From positions 434,001 through 498,000 of the forward strand of contig NZ_JAMZEB010000001.1 in NCBI RefSeq assembly GCF_024172165.1: a stretch of DNA of 64,000 bases, in the 5' to 3' direction. The position numbers were made by a program, and so were the translations under genes. This document shows, piece by piece, positions 36,601 to 48,324 of the stretch. Origin of the DNA: Nonomuraea thailandensis. Lineage in GTDB: Bacteria > Actinomycetota > Actinomycetes > Streptosporangiales > Streptosporangiaceae. Position 1 is the first letter of the stretch; the number at the start of each line of letters is the position of its first letter. The notes below the pieces were generated by a model, which was not told where the DNA came from, searched no databases, and was given only the letters and a program-made list of their open reading frames with translations.

Positions 36601-39600
36601 TCGTGCCGTTCCACCACGTCGTCGATCGCCGCAATCAGTGCCTGCGTGTCGAGAACGCCTGACCAGCGGACCGCAATCGGGATGTTGTAGGTGGCGTTCG
36701 GCCCTTCCAGCTCATGCAGGAACCACAACCTTCGCTGCGCGAACGACAACGGCACCCGCTCGGGACGCTCGGCAGCGACCAGAGGGGGCCTGGTGGTGCC
36801 CGCGTCGCGCTGCGCGAGCCCCGCCACGGTCGGCGACTGGAACAGCTCGCGGACGCTCACCTCGATTCCGAGCGTCGTGCGGATGCGGGAGATCAGCCGG
36901 GTGGCCAACAGCGAGTGACCGCCTAGATCGAAGAAACCGTCATCGATGCCCACCCGCCGCACGCCGAGCACCTCGGCGAACAGCCCGCACAGGATTTCCT
37001 CACGGGGGTTGCGGGGCCCCCGTCCACCCGCGGCACCGTCGAAGTCGGGCAGCGGGAGTGCCTGCCTGTCCAGCTTGCCGGTCAGGGTCAGCGGCATCGA
37101 CCCCATCGGGACGAACGCGGCGGGCACCATGTACTCGGGCAGGAACCGGGTCACGTGCGCGCGCAAGGCCTGAGGGTCGACAGAGACGTGCGGCTCGGCC
37201 GGTACCAGGTAGGCCACCAGCCGGCGCGTCCCGGCATGGTCCTCGTGCACGGCCACGTGCGCCTGCCTGATCATGGGCGACGTGGTCAGCACCGCCTCGA
37301 TCTCGCCCGGTTCGATCCGGAAGCCGCGCAGCTTCAGCTGATGGTCGGCCCGGCCCACGAATTCAAGGACGCCGTCGGCGCGCCACCGCACCACGTCGCC
37401 CGTCCGATACATCCGCCCGCCGTCGGGCGCGAACGGGCAGGCCACGAAACGGCTTGCGCTGAGGTCGGGAAGACCCAGATAACCACGCGCCAGGCCGCCT
37501 CCGCCCAGATAGAGCTCACCCGTCACCCCCGCGGGCACGGGGTGCAACCTCGCGTCCAGCACGTAGGCGCGGACGTCCGGCAGCGGGCGGCCGATGGGCA
37601 GCGAGACCTCTTCACGGCCCAACTCGTGAACGGTGGAGGTGCAGGTGGCCTCGGTCAGCCCGTACACCATGAACAGCCGGGGCGGTCCAAGCCGACGCCA
37701 GCGCTCCAGATGGTCAGGGGAGATTCGCTCTCCGCCGATGATGACGAAACGCAGCGACTCGGGCAGCCGCCTGCCCTCACGGGTGAGTGCGTCGACCCAT
37801 TCGTGCCAATAGGGCACGGTCACTTCCAGGCCGGTGATGTTGTGCGTCTCAACGTGGTCGGCCAGGTCGGCCACCTCCGTGAGCCCCGAGGCCGCGGACA
37901 GGACCACGCAGGCGCCGGCGCACAGCGCGGGCATCACCTCTTCCAGGAGCACGTCGAAGGAGACGCTGGCGAGCTGCAGGATCCGGTCACCGGGGTCGAG
38001 ATCGAGCACGTCCGCCATGGCCAGGGCGAACTGCGCCAGCTCGTGGTGGATGAACATCGAACCCTTCGGCCGTCCGGTCGAGCCGGAGGTAAAAAAGACG
38101 CAGGCCAGGTTGTCGCGCCCGACAGCGGGCAGCGGTGTCCTGTCGCTCCAATCCTCGTCAACACGCACGATCGTCCGGCTCGCGCCGTCCATGAGGCGGG
38201 CCGCGTCCTCGTCGGCGACGACGATCTCGACTGCGGCGTCGCGCATCATCGATTCGAGCCGTAGCGCCGGGATCGCGCGGTCCAGCAACAGGAAGGCCTT
38301 GCCTGCCTTGAGCACACCCAGCATCGCGACCACGAGTTCCGGCCCGGGCTCCAGCATGATCGCTACCACCTGTTCCGGTACGGCACTCAGTCGTACCAGG
38401 CGGCGGGCGAGCCGCTCCGACCGTTCGGCCAGCTGGGCGTAGGTGACCTGGCAGGATCCGGAGCTCAGCGCGACGGCGCCGGGTGTCCGGGCGGCGCGCC
38501 GGTCGATCAGCTCGTGCACGGGCAGCGCTCCCGCGTAGTCGTGCGCTCGGCCGTTCCACTCCACCAGCAGCCGGTCGCGCTCCTGCGCGCCGAGCACGTC
38601 GAAGTCGAGAATGGGCTGGTCGGGATCGGCGGTGACGGCGTCGAGCACCTGCACCAGGCGCCGACTGAACGCGCGCGCGGTCTCCTCGTCGAACAGGTCC
38701 GTGTTGTATTCCAGGCCGCCGTGCAGCCCCGCCGGCCTGCCGTCGCTGTCGTAGCGCTCGGCCAGGCCGAGGGCGAGGTCGAACTTGGCGACCTCGAAGT
38801 CGATGGGGAACTCGTGCACGCGGACGCCGGGCAGTTCGAGCGGTGTGGGGGCATCGTTGCGCAGCACCACCATCACCTGGAACAGCGGGTGGTACGCGGT
38901 GGTGCGCGCCGGATTGAGTGCTTCAACCAGCCGCTCGAAGGGCAGGTCCTGGTGCTCGTAGGCGGCCAGGTCGGCGTCACGGACCCGTGCGACCAACTCG
39001 CGGAAGGTCGGGTTGCCCGAGGTGTCGGTGCGCAGCACCAGCGTGTTGACGAAGAACCCGATCAGGTTCTCCAGGGCGTGGTCGGCCCGACCGGCGATCG
39101 GGGTGCCAATGGGAATGTCGGCGCCCGCGCCCATTCTGCTGAGCAGGGTCGCGAAGGCGGCCTGCAGGACCATGAAGAGCGTGCTGTCGCTCTCTCTCGC
39201 CAGGATGACCAGCCGCTGGTGGAGCTCGGCGGGCAGTTCGAGCTCGGCCAGCGCGCCCGCGTAGCTGGGGACCGCGGGTCGCGGCCGGTCAGCCGGCAGC
39301 TCCAGCTGTTCGGGGATCCCGGCCAGGCGATCGCGCCAGTGATCGAGCTGGCGGGCGAACACGCTGTCTAGGTCGTCGGCACCGCCGAGCAGGTCCTGCT
39401 GCCACATGGAGTAGTCCGCGTACTGCACGGGCAGGGGGGACCACTGCGGGGGGTGCCCGGCGCGGCGCGCGGTGTAGGCGACGCTCAGGTCGCGGCAGAG
39501 CACGTCGACCGACCAGCCGTCGGCAGCGATGTGATGCATGACCAGCACCAGCACCTGGTCCTCAGGCGCGACCGTGAACAGCCACGCCCTGATGGGCAGT

Positions 39601-42600
39601 TCGTTGGCCAGGTCGAAGGTGTGGGCCACGGCCTCGCCGACGGCCGCCGGCAGCTCGTCGTGGCCGCAGGCATGCACGGAGAAGAACGGCCTTGCCAGGT
39701 CCGAGTCGATGATGTGCTGGCGCGGAACCCCGCCGGCGACGGGGAACACGGTCCGCAGGCTCTCATGGCGGGCCACGACGTCGGACAGGGCGTCGGACAG
39801 GGCGTTTACGTCGATCCTGCCGGCCAGCCGTACCGCTATCGGGATGTTGTAGGTCGCGCTCGGCCCCTCCCACTCGTGCAGGAACCACAACCGCTGCTGC
39901 GCGTAGGACAAGGGCACCGCATCAGGGCGTGGCACCGGCAAAAGCGCAGGTCGGGCGTCCCCCGTCTCGGTCCAGCCGGCGGCCAGGCTCGCCACGGTCG
40001 GCGCGGCGAACAGGTGCCTGACATTCACTTCGACGCCCAGCGTGGAGCGGATCCGGGAGATGAGCCGGGTGGCCAGCAGTGAGTAACCGCCGAGAGCGAA
40101 GAAGTTGTCATCGATGCCGACCGACGGCACCTCCAGCACCTCGGCGAACAGCCCGCACAGGATTTCCTCCTGCGGGTTGCGCGGGCCACGCCCAATCGGC
40201 TGCGCAGGCTCCTGGGCGTCGGCCTCCGGCTCGTCCGCGGGCGGGACGAACTCCAGCCTGCCGTCCGGGGTCCTGCGCACGAGATCGCCTGTCCTGTACA
40301 TAAGGCCGCCTTCGTGGTCGAACGGATCGGCCACGAAGCGGTGGGCGGACTCGGCCGTCCACTCGGTTCGATCAGGTGCGAGGTAGGAGCTCGAGACGTA
40401 CAGCTCACCCATCACACCGGCGGGCACCAGCGCCAACGCGTTGTCGAGCACGTAGATGCCGGCCGTGGCCAGGGCTCGCTCGTCCGCTTCGAGTAGGTCG
40501 ACCCGCTCGAAGCGAGAGTCCGGGTCGTTGATCATCGCCTCGAGCATCCGGAGCAGGCGCCGCGCCATGGAGTTCACGGTGCCGCGATCGAACAGATCGG
40601 TGGCGTACTCGACGGCGAAGTCGATACCGGCGGGACGGCCCTGGGCATCGTGGTGCTCGGTCAGGGACACGGTCAGGTCGAACTTGGCGACCGGGAACTC
40701 CACCGGATACTCCGACACCGACAACCCGGACAGCTCCAGCCCCGCCGTAACGGCGTCATTGGCCACCAGCATCACCTGGAACAACGGGTGATACGCCGTG
40801 TCACGCACCGGGTTGAGCACCTCCACCAACCGCTCGAACGGCACATCCTGCCGCTCGAACGCGGCCAGATCCGTCTCCCGCACCCGCCCGATCAGCTCAC
40901 GAAACGACGGACGCCCCGAGGTGTCGGTCCGCAACACCAGCGTATTGACGAAGAACCCCACCAACCCATCCAGCGCATCATCACTACGCCCCGCCACCGG
41001 CGTCCCCAACGGGATGTCATCACCCGCACCCAGCCGCGACAACAACGCCGCCACCGCCGCCTGCACCACCATGAACACCGTCGCCGACGACTCCCGCGCC
41101 AACCCCGCAAGCCCCGCATGAAGCCCCGCCGGAACCCGCAACCCCACCCGATCACCCCGATAACTCGGCCGCACCGGACGCGACCGATCAACCGGCAACA
41201 TCAACCGATCAGGAACCCCCGCCAACTCCCGCGACCAGAACTCCAGCTGACCGGCCAGCAAACCCCCCTCATCACCCAGCACCTCACGCTGCCACAACGC
41301 ATAATCCGCATACTGCACGGGCAACGACGACCACGCCGGGGCCCTGCCGTCCAGACGAGCACTGTAAGCAATGCTCAAATCGCGGCAGAACGGCGACATC
41401 GACCAGCCGTCGGAAACGATGTGATGCATGACGATCAGCAGCACGTGCTCCTCGGGACCCAGCTCGAAAAGCCAGACACGGAACGGCAACTCGGCAGCCA
41501 GATCGAACGCCCGCACCACCACCCGCGCCACCAGCGCCTCCAGCTCGCCTTCGGCGCACCTGACCACCTCGACGACTGGCCCCTCCTCCACCACCCTCTG
41601 ATACGGCACCCCACCCGCCGCCGGAAAGATCGTGCGCAAACTCTCATGACGCCCGGCCACATCACCCACCGCGTCGATCAACGCCCCATCGTCCAGCACC
41701 CCCTCAAGCCTGACCGCGACAGGCACGTTATAGAACGCGCTCGGCCCCTCCCACTCATGCAGGAACCACAACCGCTGCTGAGCGAACGACAGCGGCACCG
41801 ACTCGGGCCGCTCCATGGGCGTCAGAGCTCGCCTGGCCGGACCCGAGGTCTCCATCGCCGCGGCCAACTCGGCCACGGTCGGTGCGCCGAACAGCTCACG
41901 GACGGCCAGCTCGGCACCCACCACGGAGCGGATGCGCGAGATCAGCCGGGTGGCCAGCAGCGAGTGACCGCCCAGATCGAAGAAACTGTCATCGATACCC
42001 ACCCGACCCACGCCGAGCACCTCGGCGAACAACCCGCACAGAATCTCCTCACGCGGATTGCGCGGCCCACGGCTCGTGGCCAGGCCGTGGAAAGAGGGAA
42101 CAGGCAGGGCCCGGCGGTCGACCTTGCCGTTGGGGGTGAGCGGCAGTGACTCCAGCACCGTGAACGCGGCGGGCATCATGTACGCGGGGAGCACACTCGC
42201 CGTGTGGGCGCGCAGGTCGTGGGTCTCGGGAGCGGCGCGGCCGTCCTTCGGCGTCAGGTACGCCACCAGTTGCTTCTGGCCGGTGCCGTCCTCGTACACC
42301 GTGACCACCGCGTGGCCGACCGACGGGTGCGCCGCCACTGCTGCCTCGACCTCGCCGAGCTCGATCCGCAGGCCGCGTAGCTTGATCTGGTCGTCGGCGC
42401 GGCCGACGAACTCCAGCAACCCGTCGGGACGCCACCGCACGATGTCACCCGTGCGGTACATCCGCAAGCCGGCGCCGCCGTAGGGATTGGCCACGAATCG
42501 TTCGGAGGTCAGTCCCGGCCGGCCGGTGTATCCTCGTGCCAGCCCGCTGCCGCCTAGGTAGAGCTCGCCGGGGACACCGACCGGTACCGGCCGCAACCCG

Positions 42601-45600
42601 CCGTCGAGGACGAAGACGCTCTTGCCGATCAGGGGAGTGCCGATCGGCACGGGGTTGGGGGCGCGACCGGGCTCGCACTCCCACATGGTCGCGCCGATCG
42701 TGACCTCTGTCGGCCCGTAGCCGTTGAACATCCTGCGGCCCACCGACCAACTCGCCGCCAGCGCCGGCGAGCAGGCCTCGCCCGTCGCGGTGATCGCCAT
42801 GTCGGCGGGCAGCGAGCCGACTGGCAGATCGGCGAGCACAGCGGGGGGCATCGCCACGTGGGTGATCTCATGGCGCGTGACAAAGTCGACGAGGTCCTGG
42901 CCAAGCGGACGGTCGTCCTCAGGCAACACGAGCGTCGCGCCGGACAGCACGGCGCCGTACAGGTCCCACAAGGCGGCGTCGAAACTGGTGGAGACCAGTT
43001 GGAGGACGCGGCTGCCCTGACCTACGTCCTGGCGGTGGCGCTGACTGGCCACGATGCTGCCGACCCCGGCGTGAGCCACCACGACGCCCTTGGGTCGGCC
43101 GCTGGAGCCTGAGGTATAGACGACGTAGGCGGCGTTGTCGAGGCTCACTTGCCGGGCCGGGTTGTCAGCTGCCCCGCCCACCGTCAGGCTGTCCAGCAGG
43201 AGGCAGGGAATGCCGGCGTCCGGCAGTCCCGTCGCCCATTCGCCCGTGCTCAGCACCAGGACCGGTGAGGCGTCCTTGAGCATGTACTGAATGCGCTCGG
43301 CCGGGTATTCGGGGTCGATCGGCACGAACGCGCCGCCGGCCTTGAGCACCGCGAGGACGGCGGTGACCCAGAGGTCCGAACTGGGCATGGCCAGGGCGAC
43401 GCGGTCCTCCAAGCGCACGCCCCGCTCGATGAGCCGGTGTGCCAGACGGTTGGCCCTGGCGTTCAACTCGGCGTAGGTGAGGACGCGCGCGCCGTACTCC
43501 ACGGCCACCGCCTCCGGCGTCAACCGGGCCTGGCGTTCGAAGAGGTCATGGACGCAGGTGCCGACCGGGAAGTCGGTCTCGGCCGTACGGTTCCACTCGC
43601 CGAGAACCCGCTCCAGTTCGGTCGGGCCGAGGATCTCGGGGGCGCTGATCGGCAGGTCGGGGTCGTTGATCATCGCCTCGAGCATCCGGAGCAGGCGCCG
43701 CGCCATGGAGTTCACGGTGCCGCGATCGAACAGATCGGTGGCGTACTCGACGGCGAAGTCGATACCGGCGGGACGGCCCTGGGCATCGTGGTGCTCGGTC
43801 AGGGACACGGTCAGGTCGAACTTGGCGACCGGGAACTCCACCGGATACTCCGACACCGACAACCCGGACAGCTCCAGCCCCGCCGTAACGGCGTCATTGG
43901 CCACCAGCATCACCTGGAACAACGGGTGATACGCCGTGTCACGCACCGGGTTGAGCACCTCCACCAACCGCTCGAACGGCACATCCTGCCGCTCGAACGC
44001 GGCCAGATCCGTCTCCCGCACCCGCCCGATCAGCTCACGAAACGACGGACGCCCCGAGGTGTCGGTCCGCAACACCAGCGTATTGACGAAGAACCCCACC
44101 AACCCATCCAGCGCATCATCACTACGCCCCGCCACCGGCGTCCCCAACGGGATGTCATCACCCGCACCCAGCCGCGACAACAACGCCGCCACCGCCGCCT
44201 GCACCACCATGAACACCGTCGCCGACGACTCCCGCGCCAACCCCGCAAGCCCCGCATGAAGCCCCGCCGGAACCCGCAACCCCACCCGATCACCCCGATA
44301 ACTCGGCCGCACCGGACGCGACCGATCAACCGGCAACATCAACCGATCAGGAACCCCCGCCAACTCCCGCGACCAGAACTCCAGCTGACCGGCCAGCAAA
44401 CCCCCCTCATCACCCAGCACCTCACGCTGCCACAACGCATAATCCGCATACTGCACGGGCAACGACGACCACGCCGGGGCCCTGCCGTCCAGACGAGCAC
44501 TGTAAGCAATGCTCAAATCGCGGCAGAACGGCGACATCGACCAGCCGTCGGAAACGATGTGATGCATGACGATCAGCAGCACGTGCTCCTCGGGACCCAG
44601 CTCGAAAAGCCAGACACGGAACGGCAACTCGGCAGCCAGATCGAACGCCCGCACCACCACCCGCGCCACCAGCGCCTCCAGCTCGCCTTCGGCGCACCTG
44701 ACCACCTCGACGACTGGCCCCTCCTCCACCACCCTCTGATACGGCACCCCACCCGCCGCCGGAAAGATCGTGCGCAAACTCTCATGACGCCCGGCCACAT
44801 CACCCACCGCGTCGATCAACGCCCCATCGTCCAGCACCCCCTCAAGCCTGACCGCGACAGGCACGTTATAGAACGCGCTCGGCCCCTCCCACTCATGCAG
44901 GAACCACAACCGCTGCTGAGCGAACGACAGCGGCACCGACTCGGGCCGCTCCATGGGCGTCAGAGCTCGCCTGGCCGGACCCGAGGTCTCCATCGCCGCG
45001 GCCAACTCGGCCACGGTCGGTGCGCCGAACAGCTCACGGACGGCCAGCTCGGCACCCACCACGGAGCGGATGCGCGAGATCAGCCGGGTGGCCAGCAGCG
45101 AGTGACCGCCCAGATCGAAGAAACTGTCATCGATACCCACCCGACCCACGCCGAGCACCTCGGCGAACAACCCGCACAGAATCTCCTCACGCGGATTGCG
45201 CGGCCCACGGCTCGTGGCCAGGCCGTGGAAAGAGGGAACAGGCAGGGCCCGGCGGTCGACCTTGCCGTTGGGGGTGAGCGGCAGTGACTCCATGGGCACG
45301 AAGGCGGAAGGCACCAGGTAATCGGGCAGGGTGGCCTCGATCGCGGCGCGCACCACCGCCGTGTCGGCCTCTCCCACCAGATAGCCCACCAGGCGTTGGC
45401 TGCCCGACGTGTCGGGGTGCACGGCCACGGCGGCGTCCGTCACGCCCGGCGCTCTGCGCAGCGCGGACTCCACCTCGCCGGGCTCGACGCGGAAACCGCG
45501 CACCTTCACCTGGCCGTCGGCGCGGCCGACGAACTGCAGCGTCCCGTCGGGCCGCCACTGCGCCAGATCGCCGGTGCGATACATCCGGGAGCCCGCTGGC

Positions 45601-48068
45601 CCGTAGGGGTTGGCCACGAACCTGCCGGCCGTCAAGCCCGGCTGCCCAAGGTAACCGTGGGCCAGGCCCCCGCCCGCGGCGTACAACTCGCCTACCACGC
45701 CGATCGGGACGATCCCCAGGTCGTGATCCAGCACCAGTACGCTCTTGCCCGCCAGCGGCCTGCCGATCGGGATCGAGGAGCGCTCGCCGTCGGCCTCGGC
45801 GATCCGATGGAAGGTGGTGAACCCCATGCTCTCCACCGGTCCGTAACCATTCAGCAGCGTCAGGTGGGGGAACTCGCGTAGTGCCCTGCGCACGTGAGAG
45901 ACCGAGGCGACGTCACCGGCGGTCATCGCCACCCGCAACGAGCCGAACACCTCCGGCCGCTCGTCGAGCAGCGCGTTGAACAGGCCGGCGGACAGCTGCA
46001 ACACGGTCACACCGTGCTCCGCGACCATGGCCGCGATCTCGGTCAGGTCCGTCCGTGGCCCCGGTGGCAGCACGCACACCCCGCCGTGCAGCAGCGCGCC
46101 GAAGACCTCCAGCGCGAACGCGTCCCAGGACACGGGCGAGGACTGCAGCCATGCCTGACCCGGACCGAAGTCGATGTAGTCCTGGCCCAGGAAGGTGGTC
46201 GTCAGCGCCCGGTGCGGCGCGGCCACGCCCTTGGGCCTGCCAGTGGACCCCGAGGTGAACATGACGCAGGCGACGGCGTCGGCAGGCACAGTGAGGCCGG
46301 GGCCGGCGGCCGTGCGTCCGCGCACGAAGACGAATCCCAGCGGCTGCTCCGCCAGCCGTCCCGCGAGCGCCTGGTTCGTCACGACGACGTCCGCGGCGAC
46401 CTGTTCGAGCACCGTCGCGAGCCGCTCCGGGGGAAAGGTGGGGTCGAGCAGCGTGTAGCCCGCGCCTGCCTTCAGAACCCCGAGCAGCGCGGCGATCAGC
46501 TCGACACCGCGCTCCAGGTGGACGCCGACCACAGATCCTGGGCGGACACCGCGTTCCACCAGGGCCGCGGCCACGCCGTTGGCCAGGGCGTCGAGGCTCG
46601 CGTAGGTCACGCGCCGATCGCCGGCCACCAGCGCAGTCGCGTCCGGGGTGGCGCGCGCCTGCCGCTCGAACAGGGTGTGGACACCGTGCTCATCCCCCGG
46701 CGCGGACTCGCCCTGCTGCCGAGTCGTGCTCATGCCGAGCGCGCGGACCCGTTCGCGCTCGTCCGCCCCCAGCAAAACGACCTCGCCCACCCGCACGTCC
46801 GCGGACGAGCGCACGAGGGAGCTCATGAACGTCAGGAAGGTGCGCCAGTTCGCGGTGAACTCGTCGGTGTCGCAGACGGCCGGGCTGGCGTCGAAGTCGA
46901 CGCGCAGCCCGGCATCGCCAGCCCTGCTGTCCACCACGACCTGAACGTCCTCGACGCGCCCGCTCATGAAATGGTGCAACGTGGTCGCGCGGTCGCCGAA
47001 GCGGATGTTCTGCTGGAACCGCATGATGTTGATCACTGCGCCGAAGAACATGGTCTGCCCGCCGGGCAGCGCGAGGTTCCTGCGCATCTCCTCGACACGG
47101 AAGCGCTGGTGCACCAGTACGCCGTCGACGTCGGCGGCCACCCGGGAGACGAGCTCCCGCAGAGTCATGTCCGGCCGCACGGTCACCCGGAACGGCACGA
47201 CCTTGGACATCATGCACGGCACGCTCAGCGCTGTGGGAGTCGTCCTGCCGGTCACCGGCAGGCTCATCACCACGTCTTCGGCCCCCGTGACACGGTGCAG
47301 GAAGGCCGCCATGATCGCGACGAACAACCGCGACCACTTCACCCCCAGCTCGGTGGCGAGCGAGTGAAGCGTGCCGACGTCGTCCTGAGTCAGATGATGG
47401 GTGCGGCGCAGGATCCTGGTCGTGCCCTCCACCGATGGCCGGCCGAGTGCGATGGGCGTGGGGCTCCCGGCCAGCCGCTCCCGCCAGAACTCGCGATCCC
47501 GGTCGATCTCGTCCGAACGCAGGTAGCCGCGTTCTTCGTCGAGGATCGCGCGCAGCGAGCCGAACGAGGTGGCAGCGGGCCGCTCGCCTCGCTCGATGGC
47601 CGTGTAGATGTCGGCCACCCGCCGCACGAAGAGCGAGTGGCCGAACCCGTCCATGATCAGGTGATGCAGCCGCCAGTACCAGAAGTACCGATCGTCGTCG
47701 AGCTTGAAGAGCACCTCGTTGTAGAGCACGTCTCTGCCGATGTCCACGGCGCGTGCGACGTCGGCCCGCATCCAGGATTCCGCCGCCGCGGCGGGATCGG
47801 GCCGGTCGCTGAGGTCGACCACCGAGAAGGGCAGGGGACGGCCGGGCTCCACCACCTGGTACGGCTCGCCGTCCTCGTCGACGGCGAACCGCACGCTGAG
47901 CGAGTCGGTCTCACGCACGGCCTGACGCAACGCCGACTCGAAGAGCGGCACATCGATCCGGCCATGGATCTCGAGGTATTCGCCCCAGTTCATCAGCTCG
48001 TTCGATGAACCCAACTGGCCGGCGAACCAGATCCCCCATTGCGCGGTCGACAGCGGGAGTCGAGACAT
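29724..48068 (-). CDS. Six-module nonribosomal peptide synthetase with terminal thioesterase
   Basis: 6,114 aa from ATG 48068, with GGAG upstream. Domain order: C-A-T, C-A-T, C-(A stub)-T, C-A-T, C-A-T, C-A-T-TE. All six C domains keep HHxxxDG (first HHLIMDG, second and third HHIVSDG, the rest HHIAADG). No epimerisation or methylation domain is seen. Carrier serines lie in LGGHS, except module 3, which has LGGYS. The TE nucleophile is in LLGWSLGGG. The first C domain resembles the starter-accepting C of EntF, so an acyl or aryl cap is likely. Colinearity would give a pentapeptide, or a hexapeptide if module 3 is loaded in trans. Two long repeat pairs inside the gene point to recent duplication or conversion. 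Partners: MbtH proteins at 29372 and 62043. Confidence 0.95.
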   Translation of the reverse strand: MSRLPLSTAQWGIWFAGQLGSSNELMNWGEYLEIHGRIDVPLFESALRQAVRETDSLSVRFAVDEDGEPYQVVEPGRPLPFSVVDLSDRPDPAAAAESWMRADVARAVDIGRDVLYNEVLFKLDDDRYFWYWRLHHLIMDGFGHSLFVRRVADIYTAIERGERPAATSFGSLRAILDEERGYLRSDEIDRDREFWRERLAGSPTPIALGRPSVEGTTRILRRTHHLTQDDVGTLHSLATELGVKWSRLFVAIMAAFLHRVTGAEDVVMSLPVTGRTTPTALSVPCMMSKVVPFRVTVRPDMTLRELVSRVAADVDGVLVHQRFRVEEMRRNLALPGGQTMFFGAVINIMRFQQNIRFGDRATTLHHFMSGRVEDVQVVVDSRAGDAGLRVDFDASPAVCDTDEFTANWRTFLTFMSSLVRSSADVRVGEVVLLGADERERVRALGMSTTRQQGESAPGDEHGVHTLFERQARATPDATALVAGDRRVTYASLDALANGVAAALVERGVRPGSVVGVHLERGVELIAALLGVLKAGAGYTLLDPTFPPERLATVLEQVAADVVVTNQALAGRLAEQPLGFVFVRGRTAAGPGLTVPADAVACVMFTSGSTGRPKGVAAPHRALTTTFLGQDYIDFGPGQAWLQSSPVSWDAFALEVFGALLHGGVCVLPPGPRTDLTEIAAMVAEHGVTVLQLSAGLFNALLDERPEVFGSLRVAMTAGDVASVSHVRRALREFPHLTLLNGYGPVESMGFTTFHRIAEADGERSSIPIGRPLAGKSVLVLDHDLGIVPIGVVGELYAAGGGLAHGYLGQPGLTAGRFVANPYGPAGSRMYRTGDLAQWRPDGTLQFVGRADGQVKVRGFRVEPGEVESALRRAPGVTDAAVAVHPDTSGSQRLVGYLVGEADTAVVRAAIEATLPDYLVPSAFVPMESLPLTPNGKVDRRALPVPSFHGLATSRGPRNPREEILCGLFAEVLGVGRVGIDDSFFDLGGHSLLATRLISRIRSVVGAELAVRELFGAPTVAELAAAMETSGPARRALTPMERPESVPLSFAQQRLWFLHEWEGPSAFYNVPVAVRLEGVLDDGALIDAVGDVAGRHESLRTIFPAAGGVPYQRVVEEGPVVEVVRCAEGELEALVARVVVRAFDLAAELPFRVWLFELGPEEHVLLIVMHHIVSDGWSMSPFCRDLSIAYSARLDGRAPAWSSLPVQYADYALWQREVLGDEGGLLAGQLEFWSRELAGVPDRLMLPVDRSRPVRPSYRGDRVGLRVPAGLHAGLAGLARESSATVFMVVQAAVAALLSRLGAGDDIPLGTPVAGRSDDALDGLVGFFVNTLVLRTDTSGRPSFRELIGRVRETDLAAFERQDVPFERLVEVLNPVRDTAYHPLFQVMLVANDAVTAGLELSGLSVSEYPVEFPVAKFDLTVSLTEHHDAQGRPAGIDFAVEYATDLFDRGTVNSMARRLLRMLEAMINDPDLPISAPEILGPTELERVLGEWNRTAETDFPVGTCVHDLFERQARLTPEAVAVEYGARVLTYAELNARANRLAHRLIERGVRLEDRVALAMPSSDLWVTAVLAVLKAGGAFVPIDPEYPAERIQYMLKDASPVLVLSTGEWATGLPDAGIPCLLLDSLTVGGAADNPARQVSLDNAAYVVYTSGSSGRPKGVVVAHAGVGSIVASQRHRQDVGQGSRVLQLVSTSFDAALWDLYGAVLSGATLVLPEDDRPLGQDLVDFVTRHEITHVAMPPAVLADLPVGSLPADMAITATGEACSPALAASWSVGRRMFNGYGPTEVTIGATMWECEPGRAPNPVPIGTPLIGKSVFVLDGGLRPVPVGVPGELYLGGSGLARGYTGRPGLTSERFVANPYGGAGLRMYRTGDIVRWRPDGLLEFVGRADDQIKLRGLRIELGEVEAAVAAHPSVGHAVVTVYEDGTGQKQLVAYLTPKDGRAAPETHDLRAHTASVLPAYMMPAAFTVLESLPLTPNGKVDRRALPVPSFHGLATSRGPRNPREEILCGLFAEVLGVGRVGIDDSFFDLGGHSLLATRLISRIRSVVGAELAVRELFGAPTVAELAAAMETSGPARRALTPMERPESVPLSFAQQRLWFLHEWEGPSAFYNVPVAVRLEGVLDDGALIDAVGDVAGRHESLRTIFPAAGGVPYQRVVEEGPVVEVVRCAEGELEALVARVVVRAFDLAAELPFRVWLFELGPEEHVLLIVMHHIVSDGWSMSPFCRDLSIAYSARLDGRAPAWSSLPVQYADYALWQREVLGDEGGLLAGQLEFWSRELAGVPDRLMLPVDRSRPVRPSYRGDRVGLRVPAGLHAGLAGLARESSATVFMVVQAAVAALLSRLGAGDDIPLGTPVAGRSDDALDGLVGFFVNTLVLRTDTSGRPSFRELIGRVRETDLAAFERQDVPFERLVEVLNPVRDTAYHPLFQVMLVANDAVTAGLELSGLSVSEYPVEFPVAKFDLTVSLTEHHDAQGRPAGIDFAVEYATDLFDRGTVNSMARRLLRMLEAMINDPDSRFERVDLLEADERALATAGIYVLDNALALVPAGVMGELYVSSSYLAPDRTEWTAESAHRFVADPFDHEGGLMYRTGDLVRRTPDGRLEFVPPADEPEADAQEPAQPIGRGPRNPQEEILCGLFAEVLEVPSVGIDDNFFALGGYSLLATRLISRIRSTLGVEVNVRHLFAAPTVASLAAGWTETGDARPALLPVPRPDAVPLSYAQQRLWFLHEWEGPSATYNIPIAVRLAGRIDVNALSDALSDVVARHESLRTVFPVAGGVPRQHIIDSDLARPFFSVHACGHDELPAAVGEAVAHTFDLANELPIRAWLFTVAPEDQVLVLVMHHIAADGWSVDVLCRDLSVAYTARRAGHPPQWSPLPVQYADYSMWQQDLLGGADDLDSVFARQLDHWRDRLAGIPEQLELPADRPRPAVPSYAGALAELELPAELHQRLVILARESDSTLFMVLQAAFATLLSRMGAGADIPIGTPIAGRADHALENLIGFFVNTLVLRTDTSGNPTFRELVARVRDADLAAYEHQDLPFERLVEALNPARTTAYHPLFQVMVVLRNDAPTPLELPGVRVHEFPIDFEVAKFDLALGLAERYDSDGRPAGLHGGLEYNTDLFDEETARAFSRRLVQVLDAVTADPDQPILDFDVLGAQERDRLLVEWNGRAHDYAGALPVHELIDRRAARTPGAVALSSGSCQVTYAQLAERSERLARRLVRLSAVPEQVVAIMLEPGPELVVAMLGVLKAGKAFLLLDRAIPALRLESMMRDAAVEIVVADEDAARLMDGASRTIVRVDEDWSDRTPLPAVGRDNLACVFFTSGSTGRPKGSMFIHHELAQFALAMADVLDLDPGDRILQLASVSFDVLLEEVMPALCAGACVVLSAASGLTEVADLADHVETHNITGLEVTVPYWHEWVDALTREGRRLPESLRFVIIGGERISPDHLERWRRLGPPRLFMVYGLTEATCTSTVHELGREEVSLPIGRPLPDVRAYVLDARLHPVPAGVTGELYLGGGGLARGYLGLPDLSASRFVACPFAPDGGRMYRTGDVVRWRADGVLEFVGRADHQLKLRGFRIEPGEIEAVLTTSPMIRQAHVAVHEDHAGTRRLVAYLVPAEPHVSVDPQALRAHVTRFLPEYMVPAAFVPMGSMPLTLTGKLDRQALPLPDFDGAAGGRGPRNPREEILCGLFAEVLGVRRVGIDDGFFDLGGHSLLATRLISRIRTTLGIEVSVRELFQSPTVAGLAQRDAGTTRPPLVAAERPERVPLSFAQRRLWFLHELEGPNATYNIPIAVRWSGVLDTQALIAAIDDVVERHESMRTIFPSADGVPYQRIVDAGPVVEVAECAQEELAARIDQAAGHAFDLSAELPIRVRLFAVSEQEHVLLVVMHHIAADGWSMTPLAGDLTRAYTARLEGRAPDWPSPAVQYADYALWQRELLGEDHDAESLMSRHLSFWTAELAGLPDQLTLPTDRPRPQFPSHRGDQVPLTIPAELHARLAELADGSHATLFMVLQAAVATLLSRVGAGTDIPIGTPVAGRADSALDEVIGFFVNTLVLRTDTSGNPTIRHLIDRIRTTNLNAYSHQDVPFERVVEALNPNRSANHPLFQTMLTVERGVEAGEFELPGLRVEFVPSTTKRAKFDLQFSLSERLAEDGSPGGLSGVVEFSTDLFDRGTVEGLAGGLLRVFEAMVADPDVRVDGFELLSVGERERVLGWSGPVGPVPEVSLVELIEARVAAAPQAMAVSCEGVRLTYGELNVRANRLARHLVACGVGPETLVAVALPRSVDLVVALLAVLKAGGAYVPVDLEYPASRVEFLLEDAGPALLLTVSSGLCGRAVETVVLDDPAVAAMLAAQEGTDLGRSVAASDPAYVIYTSGSTGRPKGVVVEHRSVVNLLQGLRGPYGLGGDDVWSLFHSFAFDFSVWEMWGALCTGGRLVVVPSQVVRQPDVFWRLMRDEGVSVLSQTPSSFRELVRVADERVPASLRLVVFGGEALRQDHVRAWFEEFPYAAVRLVNMYGITETTVHVTAHDLVPGDDRVGVGRSLPGYQVFVLDGGLRPVPVGVTGELYVGGEGLARGYLGRAGLTAGRFVANPFGSAGSRMYRSGDLVRWWADGVLEYVGRADDQVKVRGYRIELGEVEVALAGHAQVAQAAVMVREDRPGDRRLVAYVVAADAEVVPDPGSLRVRVASLLPEYMVPSAFVVVGSLPLTSNGKLDRRALPAPDHDGLAEGRAARTPREEILCGLFAEVLGVRRVGIDDGFFDLGGHSLLATRLISRIRSTLGLEVSVRELFAAPTVAAIAQRDTGGATRSRLTPQPKPERVPPSFAQQRLWFLNQEEGLEAAYNMPMTVHLHGAVDVDAIAAALADLVERHEVLRTVFPVDGGVPYQRILQEVWPELALIDVAGADLGQALEEAAHQPFDLAHEIPLRAWLFRLDAEEHVLMLVMHHIAADGWSTGVLCRDLSSAYTARAGGFAPIWPALPVQYTDYTLWQRKLLDDEHDGDTLLAHQLAFWSDTLAGIPDQLQLPTDRQRPARPSHSGDHVSIELPADLHAALHELAKESHATLFMVVQAAVAALLSRSGAGDDIPLGTPVAGRMDDALDELIGFFVNTLVLRTDTSGNPSFRELIARVRAADLAAYEHQDLPFERLVEALNPARGGHHPLFQTMLVLRNDGDFELQMPGLRADYEDVALNSAQFDLQFSLSERLAEDGSPGGLSGVVEFSTDLFDRGTVEGLAGGLLRVFEAMVADPDVRVDGFELLSVGERERVLGWSGPVGPVPEVSLVELIEARVAAAPQAMAVSCEGVRLTYGELNVRANRLARHLVACGVGPETLVAVALPRSVDLVVALLAVLKAGGAYVPVDLEYPASRVEFLLEDAGPALLLTVSSGLCGRAVETVVLDDPAVAAMLAAQEGTDLGRSVAASDPAYVIYTSGSTGRPKGVVVEHRSVVNLLQGLRGPYGLGGDDVWSLFHSFAFDFSVWEMWGALCTGGRLVVVPSQVVRQPDVFWRLMRDEGVSVLSQTPSSFRELVRVADERVPASLRLVVFGGEALRQDHVRAWFEEFPYAAVRLVNMYGITETTVHVTAHDLVPGDDRVGVGRSLPGYQVFVLDGGLRPVPVGVTGELYVGGEGLARGYLGRAGLTAGRFVANPFGSAGSRMYRSGDLVRWWADGVLEYVGRADDQVKVRGYRIELGEVEVALAGHAQVAQAAVMVREDRPGDRRLVAYVVAADAEVVPDPGSLRVRVASLLPEYMVPSAFVVVGSLPLTSNGKLDRRALPAPDHDGLAEGRAARTPREEILCGLFAEVLGVRRVGIDDGFFDLGGHSLLATRLISRIRSTLGLEVSVRELFAAPTVAGISDLLDNGDTSATHPVDIVLPLRARGGKPPLFCVHPVTGLAWCYTGLLQHLGPDRPLYGLQTRGLAGDTTVHSTLGELVDDYLAQLRRIQPTGPFHLLGWSLGGGIAHAMACRLQEQGEEVALLAMMDSYPPAPARDFGDSDRPTGNWVAQLIEREGAGQIELEPGLVDELYVSAVRNLALVLDAIPPVFHGDLLFFTATRGRALDAQGARSWAQHVAGEIVNHDIDTEHLDMSRPGPLGEIASVLARALEPPAV
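30494..32467. repeat. 1,974-bp direct repeat, copy in module 6
   Basis: Matches 33659-35632 at a constant offset of 3,165 bp. No difference was noticed, and the translations in several frames are identical. It covers the last part of C, the whole A domain and the T domain. Confidence 0.85.
33613..36779 (-). other. NRPS module 5 (C-A-T, residues about 3763-4818)
   Basis: C5 has HHIAADGWS. The A domain has [20 protein letters not shown] and by-eye specificity residues D-F-W-S-V-G-M-V-H-K, differing from the classical Thr code DFWNIGMVHK at two positions, so Thr or a close analogue is likely. From the end of C5 through T5 the DNA is the same as in module 6. Confidence 0.7.
33659..35632. repeat. 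1,974-bp direct repeat, copy in module 5
   Basis: Partner of 30494-32467. The identity starts and ends abruptly (GTCGAACT then divergence), as after gene conversion or a very recent duplication. Confidence 0.85.
36780..39939 (-). other. NRPS module 4 (C-A-T, residues about 2710-3762)
   Basis: C4 carries HHIAADGWS. The A domain has [13 protein letters not shown] and an atypical core: [13 protein letters not shown] and [15 protein letters not shown], which place Asp-Val-Glu at the first three specificity positions. The YWHEW-type subgroup is uncommon and I cannot assign a substrate. The carrier LGGHS is normal. Confidence 0.7.
39940..41819 (-). other. NRPS module 3 (C, adenylation stub, T; residues about 2084-2709)
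   Basis: C3 is a copy of C2. Where about 500 residues of A domain should follow there are only about 105. The carrier domain reads [17 protein letters not shown], with the active-site Ser present but Tyr in place of the usual His. The module therefore cannot activate its own amino acid. Confidence 0.85.
40215..40521 (-). other. Adenylation-domain stub of module 3 (A6/A7 only)
   Basis: The stub retains [20 protein letters not shown], a degenerate A6 region, and [18 protein letters not shown] (A7). Core motifs A1-A5 (including the TSGSTGxPKG loop) and A8-A10 (including the catalytic Lys) are absent. The frame is intact and GC3 remains high, so it is maintained as a linker rather than rotting with stops. 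Confidence 0.85.
40522..42154. repeat. 1,633-bp direct repeat, T2-C3 copy
   Basis: Matches 43660-45292 at an offset of 3,138 bp with no difference noticed. It spans the A10 motif, the carrier domain and the full C domain, and ends exactly where the module 3 stub begins. Confidence 0.85.
41820..44957 (-). other. NRPS module 2 (C-A-T, residues about 1037-2083)
   Basis: The A domain has [14 protein letters not shown]. By-eye specificity residues are D-A-W-A-T-T-G-I-G-K. From memory, the kynurenine domain of daptomycin synthetase is DAWTTTGVGK, so kynurenine or a related tryptophan-derived residue is a serious candidate, supported by the TDO-like gene at 62367. T1-C2 is identical in DNA to T2-C3. 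Confidence 0.65.
43660..45292. repeat. 1,633-bp direct repeat, T1-C2 copy
   Basis: Partner of 40522-42154. It extends from the end of C2 through T1 to the A10 motif of module 1. Confidence 0.85.
44958..48068 (-). other. NRPS module 1 (C-A-T, residues about 1-1036)
   Basis: The C domain starts [20 protein letters not shown] and has HHLIMDGFG at about residue 137; its closest look-alike is the EntF starter C domain. The A domain has [12 protein letters not shown] and, by eye, the specificity residues D-A-L-Q-M-A-G-G-F, nearest to the branched-chain (DALWxGGTF) group but with Gln and Ala changes, so the substrate is left open. The carrier serine is at about residue 987. Confidence 0.75.
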
Positions 48069-48324
48069 GGCGTGCTCCGTTTCTCGTCACACAGTCGTTG
48101 AGCGGTTCTCGATCGCGCGAGCCGAATAGAGCGATAAGCCCTATCGGCGCGCCTGAAAGGGGGACTGCGTCGATGAACGACAATATGTGTGCGCTATCCC
48201 CGCGAACGGCAGTTGTTGCGGCAGCACGGCGGCAATTGCGCCGTGACCCGATGACGGATCAGGTCGGCGACATAAATAATGAGCGGCAGTTCACACGAAT
48301 TGGACCGCTCAGAGACTGGGATTG
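48069..48324. promoter_or_regulatory. Divergent promoter region, NRPS versus MFS exporter
   Basis: 256 bp between two start codons. It contains a locally AT-rich stretch (CATAAATAATGAGCGG) and a loose dyad GAGCGG (48281-48286) with CCGCTC (48305-48310) just before the MFS start. No iron-box-like palindrome was seen, so there is no sign of siderophore-type control. Confidence 0.45.

Noticed and set aside
30450..36662. Very long plus-strand open frames (904 and 1,074 codons) opposite the NRPS
   Set aside because: They are His/Pro/Arg-rich antisense shadows of a GC3-rich gene, and the module repeats duplicate them exactly. No ribosome site or family resemblance.
43437..48008. 616- and 704-codon plus-strand frames opposite NRPS modules 1-2
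   Set aside because: Same reason: antisense frames of high-GC coding DNA with low-complexity composition.
48069..48324. Possible iron-box (siderophore control) in the NRPS promoter
   Set aside because: No 19-bp DmdR/IdeR-like palindrome and no siderophore tailoring or uptake genes, so a siderophore reading based on the EntF-like C domain is not supported.
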